Assembly: GCA_020091685.1 (NCBI GenBank)
Contig: CM034603.1
Location: 10,708,683-10,772,682, forward strand
Length of the DNA: 64,000 bases
Source: Lutjanus erythropterus
Lineage: Eukaryota > Chordata > Actinopteri > Lutjaniformes > Lutjanidae
Direction: 5' to 3'
A program made the translations under genes and the position numbers. Shown here piece after piece: positions 37,154 to 49,589 of this stretch. The first letter of the stretch is position 1. Each line of letters opens with the position of its first letter. The notes beneath the pieces were generated by a model. The model was not told the origin of the DNA, ran no database searches, and saw only the letters and a program-made list of their open reading frames with translations.

Positions 37154-37929
37154 TACGTCTCTCATCTTTTCTGCTCGGCAGATGTTGAAAGTTTCAAAGT
37201 TGGACTCCAACCGTGTTCAGGGCCCTCAGGGAGGCTGAGTCCGCGGCTCGCCACCTGCTCCTCCAGTCAGAGGTAGAAACATCCTGGCCAAGACCCAGAT
37301 TCATTCTTGGTTGGAGGAATACAAAATTATCAGGCTCTGGCTCAAAGCAGTGGCCCCTTCCTGTGTTTTGTTGACTTTAATTTCACAGGTACGCTTATCT
37401 CCTCTGAGAGAGAATACTCACGAATAAACACACAAATGCACAGGTTTCCAGCAGCTGATGAACCGTCACTTGCTGTGGCTCATTTTCTGTTTTTTGGAGG
37501 AAAGGTTACCATTCAGGTTTTGTATGCAAACTTTGACTTAACAAATGACAGAGCATGGGAATGATTGAATGATGAAAAATATCTCAATACTGTTGTAAAA
37601 TTTAGTGTTTGTAGCTGTAAGAACATACAGTACTGTACTTGTTTAGACATTTGAACTTAGAAGCCCCCAAACCACAAAACATGACTCATCTGCTCATATG
37701 ACAGTAGCATTTATCAACCTCTCTATGAGAGGCAAAAACACCTGCTGGTGCGTGTGCCCAGCTTTCTTTGCACTCACTGCTGTTTTTGTGCAGTATGGAA
37801 TTTTGCTCTTTAATTTCTATTCATGACTTTCTGTGGAGAGAGTAGTGCGGATATTTTATTTGCATAAATATGGTGAATCTGCTTTCCCCCTCTTAGGGAG
37901 AATGAGATGCTCTGATCTTTTGCAGACCT

Positions 37930-38410
37930 ATTTTTAGCCATGCTAGTGCTGTGGCTAAAATGTCACTCTCTTGGTCCCCTACTTTGGTCCAGAAAGGAAA
38001 GATTTCAACAACCAGTGGATGAATTGGCATGAAATTTTTGTATGTCCCATTTACACCTGGTATTAAAATGTGATCTGTATGTTATCAAGATGGGGAAAAA
38101 TGCATGCTAATTCAAGGTGTAAATGCTGTAAATGATCAGAATATGATCAGATCTGCCAGACCACATCTGGAGGTAGTCTGGCTTCAGATCATAGGCTGGT
38201 GTAAACACAAACTGTACAAAAATCTGGATAACTTATACGGATACAGATCACATTTTAATACCAGGTGTAAATAGGGTGCTTCTGACTTTGGTGATCCCTG
38301 AATTTGTCCATCATTAGCTGCTGTAATTTATGTTTAGTTCTACTTAGCAAATGTTAGCATGCTGACATGCTAAGTTTAGATAATGTGAACATGGTCAATA
38401 TTACCTGCCA
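37930..38410 (+). repeat. Older repeat split by a MITE
   Basis: 'agccatgctagtgctgtggc', 'ggcatgaaatttttgta' before and 'gactttggtgatccctga', 'gttagcatgctgacatgcta' after the insert match, in reverse, the family at 20040-20455. Confidence 0.5.
38046..38275. mobile_element. MITE with 35-bp terminal inverted repeats
   Basis: 38046-38080 and the reverse complement of 38241-38275 differ at one of 35 positions (landmark tacacctggtattaaaatg). Inserted in the repeat at 37930-38410. The near identity of the ends suggests a relatively recent insertion or strong constraint. Confidence 0.85.
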
Positions 38411-38418
38411 ATCAGTAA

Positions 38419-38847
38419 GTTAAAGGTGCAGTGTGTAAGATTTAGTTGGGATATAAAGCTCCTTTTACAGTGGACGAAAAAACCACTAATACCCGCTATC
38501 ATCTGGCTTTTGTCTTCAGTGGGAAAGATACAATCGTCATTTGTTCCCGGGTCAAATGTCTCTGCAGTGGTCATGGATATTTATTGGCTCCAGCTCAAAC
38601 TGGTGGTAATAGAAACATGACATCTGGATACATTCCAGCAGAGGGAATGAAGGCTTGCCGTAGGTCACTTATGCAACTCTTTCGCCCCTTTTTCAAATGC
38701 ATGTGCTTCATGGATTTACTTTTGTGCGAGTTTTTGCAGCCACCACAGGTTCTCCTACATGCTTGGAAAGAGAGAGTGACACAAGGTGTTTGCAATCTGC
38801 ATGATCACCTCTAGATGCCATTAAATCCTGCACACTGGTCCTTTAAC
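38419..38847. mobile_element. MITE with TTAA flanks, long copy
   Basis: Ends gttaaaggtgcagtgtgtaa / cctgcacactggtcctttaac, inverted, with TTAA on each side. Same ends as 18736-18929 but a different, longer middle ('gatatttattggctccagct', 'ttctcctacatgcttggaaa'). Confidence 0.75.
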
Positions 38848-39054
38848 AATCGGTTTATGAACATGTTAGCAAGATGATGTTAGCATTTAGCTTCTAATGT
38901 AGCTGCAGCAGAAGTGCACAAGCAAGTCTCAAGTCTTAACCTCCAAGTTTCACGACACTGTCAAGTCAAGTCATTTCTCAGGTCAAGCAAGTCACAAGTC
39001 AAGTCATACAAAGTTCTGATGATCCCCCACAGTTAAAAGACAGCACAGCTGCAA

Positions 39055-39345
39055 CAATGAATCAACTAATAAATTATTAATCGATTATTAGATTAATCAC
39101 CAACTATTTTGATTGATTAGTCGGTTTGAGTAATTTTTTATGAAGGAAAAAGATTTCAGCTTTTGAAATGGATATTTTCTGGTTTCTTTACTCCTCTCTG
39201 GCAGTAAACTGAGTATCTTTGGGTTGTGGACAAAACATGACATTTAAGGATGTCATCTTTGGCTTTGGGAAACATGACATTTTTCACCACAATTTAACAA
39301 CTAATTGATGAATCGAGAACTCGTAGTCATCTTCTTGTACATTAA
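39055..39345. mobile_element. hAT-type non-autonomous element
   Basis: 'gctgcaacaatgaatcaact', 'taatcgattattagattaat', 'tttctggtttctttactcct', 'tttgggttgtggacaaaaca' and the right arm 'caactaattgatgaatcgag'. Same family as 15395-15640; a short fragment with 'gggctgcaacgaaccatta' is at 42487-42610. Confidence 0.6.
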
Positions 39346-40379
39346 AATGGTCCCAGTGCATGTTAAAGGCACTGTCAAAATAAAGTTGAATTACAGTAAA
39401 TAGTAATGGATGGAATTACGCTGTGGTTTTAGCTTTCCATTGATTCGTATTGGATGCTTTTACAGTCAAGTAAATTCCACAAATATTACAGAACCTTCAT
39501 TTAAAATTCCCTCTCATATCTGCTCTTGCTTTGTGGTTGATTATAGTTGGCAGAATCTTTTTTACACTACAATAGACACACTGTGCAGCAGCTTCACAGT
39601 GGCTGCACGTGAATGTAAAACATAATCAGTGACACTGGATCTTATGAAGGCCACTGATGACATTTATCCCTTTAACAGTCGTCATCCTTGGATTTCCCTT
39701 GTTACATAAGGAGGGGATGAAAATAAAGAGGCAGATTTATAACTATTGATACAAAACAGCTGAAACACACAAACACATTGCTGATATTTTGCACACTGTA
39801 GAATCATTATGCTTGTATTTCTTCTCCAGTTTTTTTTTTTTGGCTGTTCGTTTTTTTACAGCTCAGCCCAAAATAGCTCTGAGGATCCCCGACTGATGCA
39901 TTTCGCATTTCAGAGCCGTACCTACAAACTTCAATCAGTCAGTACCTCATAAGAAAAATGCAAAATACTAGAGGTGAAGTCTCCAAGGTGTAAAGCTCAC
40001 CGTCTTTCTTCCCAAAAAAGTGGAAACATGCATCATAACTCCCAGGTCTGCTTGTCGTCACCGGTGCAACACGGGAGCAATGATTTACTGTATCTGTTGT
40101 TTATTCTGTCAACCACTTACACTTCAGTTCAGGCGTTTATACTCTGCAGCCCGTCCCTCTTGCTGCTGCTTCCCAGTTTAGAGATTTGGGGCTGTTTGTC
40201 AGCTTTGAAAAACAACTGATCTGTGCTGCAGGAAGCTTTAGCATGCAGAGCTCTTCCACTTAAGAAAAATATGAATCAAATCAAATCATGTTTTACATTG
40301 GATTTATGTGGGGTTTTGTTGTTTTTTTTTACAGTGATATTCACAACTTTTGTCCCCTTTACATGTACATGGATTTAAA

Positions 40380-40730
40380 AAGACACCTACACACTGGGTC
40401 CAGAAAAACAAAAGAACCCACAAAAGGAAAAATGCAAAAACAGTCCAAAAAACAAGAGTCAGGTCCAACAAGACGGCATATCAGGAGAGGGCAGGAAGAC
40501 ACACAAAGGGCAACAACGAACTGACAAAGAAACAGAGAAACACAGGGACTAAATAGACAGAGAACTAATAAGACACAGGTGGACAGCCAGGTGAAACCAA
40601 TGGGAATCAAAAAGGGCGGGAAAAGGACAAAGACAGGAAGTAAAGACAAGACACATGAGGGAGGACCAGGACTCCAAAATAAAACAGGGAATAATCAACA
40701 AAAACCCCAAACCATGACAAAAGCAGATGA
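40380..40730 (-). repeat. Dispersed A-rich repeat
   Basis: 'acaggtggacagccaggtga', 'gacaggaagtaaagacaaga' and 'ctccaaaataaaacagg...aaccatgacaa' are landmarks of a common teleost repeat; 'cttcaaaataaaacagga' near 63860 is a relative. A 96-codon minus frame here is Cys/Leu/Phe-rich low complexity, not a gene. Confidence 0.45.
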
Positions 40731-42636
40731 ATAACCCCTGAAATGCTAAGCTTTAAGTAAGCAAACTAACTTTAAAAATTTAAAATGGTAGCTGAAATAA
40801 AATGTTCAGTGCTGCAAGTCCCACCTCCAAAATTCCTGGACTTTTGAAAAGTACTACCTAAGTCCCCAGTAACATAGCTGCAAAGTTTCCTCAAAAGTTT
40901 CCCAGTCCCAGGAAAGTTCCTACAGTGGAATCATTTTTTTTGTAATACAAAGCTTCAAACTGTCTCAGCATAGAATATCAACATGAATCTTCACTGAGAT
41001 GCTAGTCTCATCATTCAGTCCTTTTGTCACCTCCATGTTGGTTCCACATCATGACCTTAAAAGCTTATGAACACACCAGAGTCGAAAGAACAACATCCCA
41101 ACTCAGGAAATGGGATCTTCCGCTAAGATCGAAAGTTCAGAATTACACCTAACAACACCTCTAAAGCACCAGTGGATTCTGTTTGTTTCATCTGTCCACA
41201 GACAAAATGTAAAGTAACCAAACAACAAAATACAACATGTTACTGAGCTTTGAGCTCATTACTGAGGTGCTGATAGGCTCATTTTTGAACTTTGAAGAGG
41301 GCCTTGCCAGCTGTTTCCCCTGCTTCCAGTCCTTGCTAAGCTAATTGCCTCCTTGTTCTACATGTGGCTCCGTACTTGCACACAGAGAACGAGGGCATGA
41401 CAATGGCATCTCATTCTAAGCAAGAAAGTGAAGCAAAATATCAAACTATTCCTTCGACATGGGCTCTGCTTTGAATACCAGAAAAATAAAAACAGTCGAT
41501 CAGTGGCTGTCACTGATTCACGGAGTATAAATATAGTCCCGCTGCTCTCCATAGCGGCCGTCCCAGAGGAGATATACTGTTTTTACTGTTAGCATGCGAT
41601 GTAATCCACTATTTATGAATGTTCATGTCAAATTTATCGTGGCTTTATTTTAGTACAGGGATATGTGCATTCACATGAGTGTGCAGAATCCATACTGCTG
41701 CCTGCGTGCGTGTGTCGCTGAGTGTGTTTTCTCTCCAGATGGTGTGTAAGCCCATGTAGCTCCCACAGTTATCAATGCAAGCTGGAATTATGCAGACGCG
41801 CTTTAATTCTGCAAACAACCCTTAATTCTTAATTTAGATATTAATTAGTTTCCCTGTTACTTGGCAGGGCCCTGTGATTTCCCCTGACACCAGGCATGTT
41901 TATAACTGGGGCGTCTGCTGCTTCACGCTGCAGAAAAAGCATGTCGACGATGTAGGAGACTCAATAACATGATTGAAACAAGTTCATTAACTGAGACCAC
42001 AGCAGCAGGAGTGTAATCATCAGCCGGCAGTGAAAACACAGAGGAACTGTACTTTATTCAGCTTATGATGTCTGTTTTAACCACTGAGACCCTGTATAAT
42101 ACTTGGATTCTTTGATTTCAGTGATAGACGAGGACTCTGTAAGACGCTGTAGTCTGTGTTTAGCCTTCTGCATTATAAATGTTACAGCATTCTCTATCAG
42201 TGAGCGTCTGTACTAATCCCCCTGTTGGTTGCCATGGATCATGCAGATATTGACAGTATTTTCCTACAAATGCAAATATTTTGAAACACTAATACTAGCT
42301 CATATTTACTCAAAAGACATGTTGAAGCATGTTGTGACACCAGAAATACTAAAAATAATACTGAGTGTGTGAAGAGAACAATAAACACAATCTTTGTTTA
42401 TGTGTTTGCAGCTGTTATGCTTTTGACCTCATGTTCTGGTTCATTTTCATATCTGGATGATATAATTGGTTTTCCTCTTCACTGTAGGGCTGCAACGAAC
42501 CATTATTTTTGATTAATCTGCAGATTATTTTCTCAAAATCTTCCTGGAAAATGTCAGTAAATAATGAACAATTTCCAACAGCCAACTGCGACTGCTCAGT
42601 ATATTCAATAATTGGTGCTTTTTAGATGTATTTACA

Positions 42637-43787
42637 TACTCAACAACAATATTAACGCAATATGTTTTTCAGTTCAGTTGAAGTAAGATGTATGATTTCT
42701 TTGGTGCACAAAAAGAGTTTATTTCTCTCAAATTTTGTTCAAAAATGTGGTAAAATCCATGCTGATGAATGCTTCTCCTTTGCCAAATGAATCCATCCTG
42801 AGGTGAGAAATGTGGAGATGCTGATTAAACACCTGGATTATTGTACAGTTGTGTGTTTTGGACTGGTTACAATGACACTATTTTGGGAAAAGACATTTAT
42901 TAGGCACTGAATTATGGATATTTCAAATAGGGCAACAGATATCTTTTTTTTTCCCAGGAGGTCAAAGTCATGACCTGCCCCATTCTACCACTGATTGACT
43001 AAAGGCATGGTCACACTTCACCAAAGTAAGGGGAGTGGCTTCAAATTTGCATCCTTTTTTTCGCGTCAAATTCAACTTTGGCGAACCTTGAAAGGGCGGA
43101 GTCACAGCCTTGACAAATAGCAAAGACGGCCACTCTGCCACATTCACGTATGTGTGACCCTGCTGATATTACAGGCCAAACCCTAAACAAACAATCCTCC
43201 TGCTGAAACCAAGGCCTGGGCAATATAGCTGAAAACAAGTTTTGTATCAGTAGATATTGATGATTATCGATCATATAGCTCATGTCACCAACGACATCTG
43301 TGTACTCAGAAGTTTGGAAGCGGCTTAGACGATAAAATAATATTGTTGTATTACCGGTTTCTGGAAAATATTCCTGCAGTTTAGTAGTAGCACTCGAGGG
43401 GTTTGTCTGTTAAAAGATTGGCACGCTCCGTTATCATGAGATATGACAGGCTGTTTATGAGCCACAGCGTATTTATTCCTTCTTTCATGGTGGTTTCCAT
43501 TCAGTGTATTTAAGTGAAACTATTGACATTGATGACATGTCTATCACTGATAGATATCCATTGTTTTATCACCCAGGCCCACCTAAATCTAACCGACCCA
43601 ATCAATGAAGGCAACGAGTACTTACTAGCCAACTGGAGGCAGAGAGAGGAATATTTATATTATATTTTATTTTAATTATATAATTTTGAGAGAAATAAAA
43701 CTTTTGTGTGCATAGAAGACTCAGATGTTTTTTATTTTAACCCATGAAAAATGAGAGCAAGTGTTGTGTTTGTATTTTTGTTGATAG
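42637..43787. mobile_element. Long inverted-repeat DNA transposon, copy C with insertions
   Basis: Left end 'tactcaacaacaatattaac', right end 'gttgtgtttgtatttttgtt'. Shares 'tttatttctctcaaattttg', 'ttctcctttgccaaa', 'cccaggaggtcaaagtcatg' and the outer arms with copies A and B. It has been enlarged by a 'ggtcacacttca..' segment (about 43005-43150) and an element at 43207-43580. Confidence 0.65.
43207..43580. mobile_element. Short inverted-repeat element nested in copy C
   Basis: Ends aaggcctgggcaatatag and ttatcacccaggcccac are inverted; inside are 'gatattgatgattatcgat' and 'gatagatatccattg'. A known style of teleost 'CCTGGGC(A/G)ATA' element. Confidence 0.6.
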
Positions 43788-44295
43788 CATATACACCCAT
43801 TTTTTCACATGCTTTTCCTTGTTCTTAGCTGTCACGCCTATTTCTGTGTAACTACACTGAGAGCAATGAAAAAGCTGTCAAATTCCTTGTATGCGCACAC
43901 GTTTGGTCAGTAAAGCCGATTATGATAATTAAGAATCAAAGCTTACCTTGTTTTAGAAGAAAAGCTAATTATCTACATATTTCTGACAGACTTTTTGTTG
44001 TTGTGTCCAGTAATTTTTAATTCTGATTCTGAAATATTCAGAGAGAATTCATCATTTTGCTCCCACTTGTTTTTGGATTTAATAAACAAAGCAGAGTTGC
44101 GTTGGCTGAGTCACCATGTTGGTCGATCATCCCTCTTCATCCTGTCGTTTCACATTATTTCCTCTTCAGTTTCTCACTTCTGCCCCCATGCAACTACCTC
44201 CTGTGATATTCTTGTTAATAACAGTGATATTCTTGTTTACAAAACTGTTTTTTTTGTTAATATCCACTTTGTCTTCTCTGCATTTTTCCCCCCAG

Positions 44296-44398
44296 TGCAC
44301 TCCCATCGTTGGCCATGGATTTGTGTTGGACAAGTACAAGTGCCAGTGCAGGAGAGGATTCTACCATCCGAGCCGAGTGGCTCTCAATGGCTTTAAAA
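44296..44398 (+). CDS. gpr158: gpr158 exon 3: cysteine-rich stalk
   Basis: Encodes residues 319-352 plus the first base of S353 (begins CTPIVGHGF, ends NGFK). Cysteines at 319, 334 and 336 with KCQCRRGFYHP give an EGF-like fold pattern and match the human stretch YECICKAGFYHP. This is the stalk between the ligand-binding domain and the membrane core. The acceptor has a strong tract (tttttccccccag|TGC) and the donor is AAA A|gtaggt, phase 1. The exon 2/3 boundary falls exactly between the Glu and Cys codons of the human S-E-C motif. Confidence 0.93.
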
Positions 44399-45719
44399 GT
44401 AGGTTACAAATCCCTCTGTGATACAGAAATACATTTTACAGCGAGCTGTCACATCAAAACTTTGAATCTTCTAAAAGCAAGCTTTTGGTATTTATGAAAA
44501 AAAAAAAAAAACAACTTCCTTTTTCAGTTGGCAGCCACACATTTTGTTTGAAATTCCTCTTATGTCTTTGGATGGGTATCCTGGGGCCCGTGAGGTTATG
44601 AAACCCCAATCTTCAGTAAAAGGATTCTGACTGTTCTTATTGTGGAAATGTCTACTATGTTTCTATCGTGAGCTGGAGTGCGAGCCGCAGGTGGCGTGTG
44701 AGTCACAGACCTGTTGGATGATGGTGTGGTTGCGTGCACAGAGCACATATCTTGGTGTGATACATTTGAATAAAGGTTTAGTCATACTTTAATTGACTGT
44801 TCACTAACAACCCTTAGTTACTGTTGCTATGAATGTCAAGCTTTCCATTGTCACACGGGACATGCTGACAGATTTACACCATTTGATATTCTTAGTCATT
44901 TTTGAAACAAAGGCTCTTTGATTTTATCCACACATAAACAAAAGCAGGCTCCATTTCTAGCTATGGACCATGGATTTTTCTGAGATGAAAAATGTCACAA
45001 ACAGATTTTGTCAGCTTGCACTAATGCTAACACTAATACTTCAGCTTATTTTTATGTTTCCACCTGGACCTTATAGAACAGAGGTTCTCTCTTTTTTTTC
45101 CTCAGTAAAGTATAAATATAAAGAAAATATACCAGAGATCTCTTTATGTATGTCCTGGGAGTAATTTGATACAGCCTTTTTACACTTCTATTTAGTTATC
45201 TGAAAGAGTGACACAAAATAAATGTATTAGAAAGATATTATGCATTCGATATTAAAAATATTTGCACCATGTCAACACAGAAAACCCGTAATATGCATAC
45301 TCACACATCAAGAGACTGTATTATGTGTGTGTGTTTAAATATACAGTAAAGAAATTCTGATTGTTTTAAATATGCAAGGTAAAGCTATAGATATAGTGCA
45401 GTGTTTTATAGTACAATGTTCCAGATAAAAACGTTATTAAAATGTTATTCATTCTGATGTGTGTTCCTTAATGGTGTGGATGCTTATTACTGAAAATACT
45501 TGGACAAGCAACAAAGTGGTTAGATTTGTGTTTTAATGTTCAAATTTTAAAACAGTATCCTGCACTTTTAAAAGGGAACACTAAGGCCAGTTTGGCCAGT
45601 GTAATGAAGGTTAAACTTTGTTGTTGTAAAGATAGCAGTATTGAAAAATGTCTCTGATGCTGCCTAAAATGCTGGTATCAGTACTGGTGAGCCGCTACCA
45701 CTGCCTTTGAAATGTCCCT

Positions 45720-46215
45720 CATAGACGACTTTTTACTTTTATACTTTGAGTAGATGTCAGAGCCTGTACTTTTTACTGTTACTTGAGTAAATGCTCAAGT
45801 AAAGTTTTTCTACTTTGATCAGAGAGGGTCAGTTGATATTATCTGGTCCTACAGACATGGTCGGGAGAATTACTGTAAAAATGTCTTGTTTTAAAAAAGG
45901 AGTGAGTAACCTAATCCAAGTGTCACTATATTAAAGTACTGTAACTTGATTACTTTCAGTTACTTTTGGATTACCTCAGTACTAAACAGGGTGATGTTGT
46001 TTGGCCTAATATTTTTGGGTGTTATTTGTATATATTTTTGGGGCTTTTATGCCTTAAATTTTGAAGAACAACTGTAGATATGACAGGATATGAAAGGGGG
46101 AGAAAGAGTGGCGAATGACATGCAGCAAAGGGCCATAGGCAGGAGTCCAACTCGCTGTTAGTAATGGATTACAGTTACCTTTTTTGTATTAAGTAATCTG
46201 TTACTCCCCAAACCT
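45720..46215. repeat. Two old dispersed repeats side by side
   Basis: 'tactttgagtagatgtcaga', 'gttacttgagtaaatgctca' (45720-45830), then 'cagttacttttggattac' and 'gtaatggattacagttacct' (about 45895-46215). Both are old teleost repeats in diverged form. Confidence 0.45.
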
Positions 46216-46983
46216 GAATACAAATCTTGTCATCACTCTCATATTTCAATTATTCCTTATTTTAAATGTGACACACAATGAATCTGTTCTGAAAACTTAC
46301 AGTAAAATTTGTACACACAACTTGACTTTGAGCCTGTTCTCCACCAGTGTTTCTCCTTTCACCCTTGGGTTTTTAAGTATATCCTTAACTTAACCTCCCT
46401 GCTCGTGTTTTGGATTTGAATGCCTGTATTCTGACACCTTGACAGAAAGCGCTGCAGTGTCCTCCGGCAGAGAGCTTGGCCCTGATGAGCGAGATAATCA
46501 AGCAACGGCGGTGGTTCTCATTCCTGACTCCAACAATACAGCACCCCAAGGGGGATGATATGCTAAGCTGGAGCTTTATTGTAATGCAGCGTGATGAGGC
46601 CTGTAGTCAAACAGCTCAGTCTTTGAAGAGCCTCATCTTCCAAAACCCCATGCAGAAACCGTCATTAAAAACCACTGCAGCTCAGATTGGGTCGCAGTAG
46701 CTGGCGACCCTGATTTCCCCCCCTGGAACCTGTCTGTTATTCCTCGTGCATCTCCAAAAACAGAGCAGACTGGAAACAGATTTTGCATTGTTCCCTAGCA
46801 ACAGGCCAAAAGGACAGATGTCAAAGGGGAGAAAGGATGGAGGGAGAAAAGCACAGCCTTTAATAAATGAATTATTTGGAAATGTGCAATAGATCATGAC
46901 ATTTGATCTGAATGTCAGAAGCAATTTTTTTTGTTTGTGATCTTAAAAAATCTGTCTTGATAGTTATGACTATTCATTACCAT

Positions 46984-47076
<93 letters not shown>
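46984..47076. repeat. (GATA)n array, about 23 copies
   Basis: Uninterrupted GATA tetranucleotides in intron 3, likely highly polymorphic in length. Confidence 0.97.
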
Positions 47077-47077
<1 letters not shown>

Positions 47078-47628
47078 GCTTACTGGATAAGTCTAACTAT
47101 AATTCTACATATAATTTGTAATTCTTTTACAGATTTGTTCTTTTTTATGACACTCTCATGACTTGAGATAGAACCGCCATAATCCAGAAATCTGGAGAGA
47201 ATAGTGAGAGAGGAGCTCAAACAAACTATTAGGTAAGATTAGATAAACAGACTATTCACATATTTACAAGATATCCTAATCCAAAGTAAAAGAGTGAGAG
47301 AAGTTCACTTGCACTTTGAGAAGTTTCAATCCAGATAAAGTTAGAAACCTTAGAAACTGGTTTCAGGATTGAATGACATGTTTCCTCAAAACGGCGCACG
47401 ATGGTGCACAATAGGCTTTCAGGTTTGTTTTCTTTCATTTGGTTGGTATGTCATAAGTGTTACCCAATCAGCAGAAACGTATGTATAAACGCTGCTGTAT
47501 GAAAAGGCCTGGCAGACACAACAGGTCAGGCATTACTGTTCTGTTAAAATAAACATTTTGCTATGTTTTGTCGGGGCTGAACATGGCCCTGAACTCTCTC
47601 TCCTACATCGGGCAGTGTCCTCCAGGGT

Positions 47629-47732
47629 TGTGTCTAGAAGGGAACCCTTGATTTGTGAGATATTTTGGGTTAAATGTTCTTTTGCAAGGTCTTTCGTGGG
47701 TCTGGGCTTCCCTTCTAGGCACTACCGTCTGG
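47629..47732. mobile_element. Short inverted-repeat element
   Basis: Ends ggttgtgtctagaagggaac and gcttcccttctaggcactac are inverted around 'gatttgtgagatattttggg'. Same family as 30251-30478. Confidence 0.6.
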
Positions 47733-49589
47733 CTGCCTGCCTGCCAGCATGGTACAGAAGAGGAAGAGTCCTCTATGCTGTTGGTAGAGTGTGTCCCTAA
47801 ATTTGTCACTAGTCGCATTTTGTCAATGGCCCGGCCACCGCCAGCTTGTATGACTTTCCTGCTGTTTGCCTGCAGCACAAGACAAAAAACACAGAACCTC
47901 CTTTAATATATTCACCATGTCATTATGTATAAAAACCTTTCCTCAGTACTAGATATTTGCCTGACGTGTTACATTAGTGCAGAAAGTCATATTAGATGAG
48001 AAGCGAAATGTCACTCATAACAAACACGTGTAGCATTAATCTGCCACACACAATCACAACGAGACTCCTCAGACCTGTTAGATATTCTCTCTCCGAAAAA
48101 TTCTAAGTATAATTGCGTGACACATTTTAAATCCAAAGCCATTGCTCCTGTGTCATCATAAAGCCAGAACACACAGTGACAGTGTGAACTGCTCTACTTC
48201 GTTTCTTCCTCACCAGGCTCTGTGCAAAACCGTCCGCCTCCTTCCATTACTTTGCACCACATGCACAAACTCTGACCACCTTGCCGGAGCTAATAGTTAA
48301 TTCTGCTGTCTGAGCAAACTGGGAGGTTTCCTTCTTGACATGATGAACACTTTTCACCAGTTACTTTTGTGATTCCTGCAGTTTAAGACACAAAAACAAA
48401 TTTTCACTTTGTTCTCCAAATAAAGTCATTTTAGTTTGTTTTCTACCCCTTTGTTAATGTGCATCTCACTGATGTTGCTTGGAAACCTGTCTATTGACCA
48501 ACAGGTAGAGGTATACAACAGCTGACCTTATACTTTTTAATACTTACTTTTCATCTTAACTTTTCTTCTTTTTTGGTGACAAATCCTGAGCATAAACAAA
48601 CAAACAACAAAAAACCCCAGCATGAATAAATTAACATCACAACATCAACACAAGATTACAATTTTCCTAACTCCTCTCAATGCAAATGTCTACCGAGTGA
48701 GCTTTCAGGCAAAAGCGAGCTCTGCGGCAAACTTCAAGCAGTGCAGGTAAAATTAAGGAGACTGTGTCACTACAGATGTGCAATAAAAGAATCACAACAA
48801 ATACCACAGCAAACATTTTAAAGACTAGCAATCAGTGAAAAAGACTTTATTTGCAGAACATCTGGCACTAGATGTCTGAAAGTGAGTTGAGAGATGAAAA
48901 TGTAATGGAGTTTCTCTTTGTGTCTTTCAGTTCTTTCCTTCTATTATCGCTCAATGATCTCACCTTCAAAAGTCTAAGAACAGACTGTGAGTCCAGAAGT
49001 CTTAAAGCTGATCAGTTTGCTAAAAATCACACATACAGTATATTAGGTGTGCAACGCAAGGCAACCAGTTTGCAGTAATATCCCGTCCTTTTCATCAGTT
49101 TTCACCAGATCAGTTGTGCAGCAGAGGATAAGGCTTGACTGATGTAGACACCTTGCCTGGAAGGTGGACAGAAGGTGGGACCTGAAGAGTTGAAATTGGG
49201 GACTGTCTCAAAATTGTGCGTAAAATGGGCAAACAGAGCTTTTCACATTTTTTTTTATATTGAAACCAACTTTATTTTCATCTGGACCTGCCACTGCATG
49301 CACAAAAAGAAATATATGGCCCAGAACAGTCTTATTTAATACTACGTGTTATTTTACACATTTAGACTTTTTTGAAGGTGGGGTTTGATCATGTTTTATT
49401 ATTTTGATTAATTCAGGTTTGTGGTTGAAATATAGTATTGTTTTGGCAGCTGAACTTGTAGATATATGTTTGAGGAGTGTAAATGGCAGCAGAAGAAAAA
49501 TTAAGCACACTAGACAATTCTTAACTAGCATAAACCATGCCTATATTTGTTATAAAATGTCTTCTTTGGTTACATCATTACAAAGAGGA

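Larger units (their letters stand above)
18233..44295 (+). other. gpr158 intron 2 (26 kb)
   Basis: The largest intron (gtgagt...cccccag), built mostly of old transposons and simple repeats, listed separately. Apart from those elements I see no exon with receptor homology in 28320-30090, 32520-36380, 40740-42480 or 43790-44290. Open frames in these stretches are short and unsupported. A perfect 11-bp stem with 6-base loop lies at 34562-34589. Confidence 0.8.

Noticed and set aside
36951-37238. Frames rich in Tyr-Leu-Ser-Ile and a possible exon after 'tctgctcggcag'
   Set aside because: The frame is a translation of GT and ATCT arrays; the short unique stretch after it has no homology and soon stops.
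40359-40649. 96-codon Cys/Leu/Phe-rich minus frame resembling a membrane protein
   Set aside because: Lies entirely in an A-rich dispersed repeat; hydrophobicity comes from T-rich complement.
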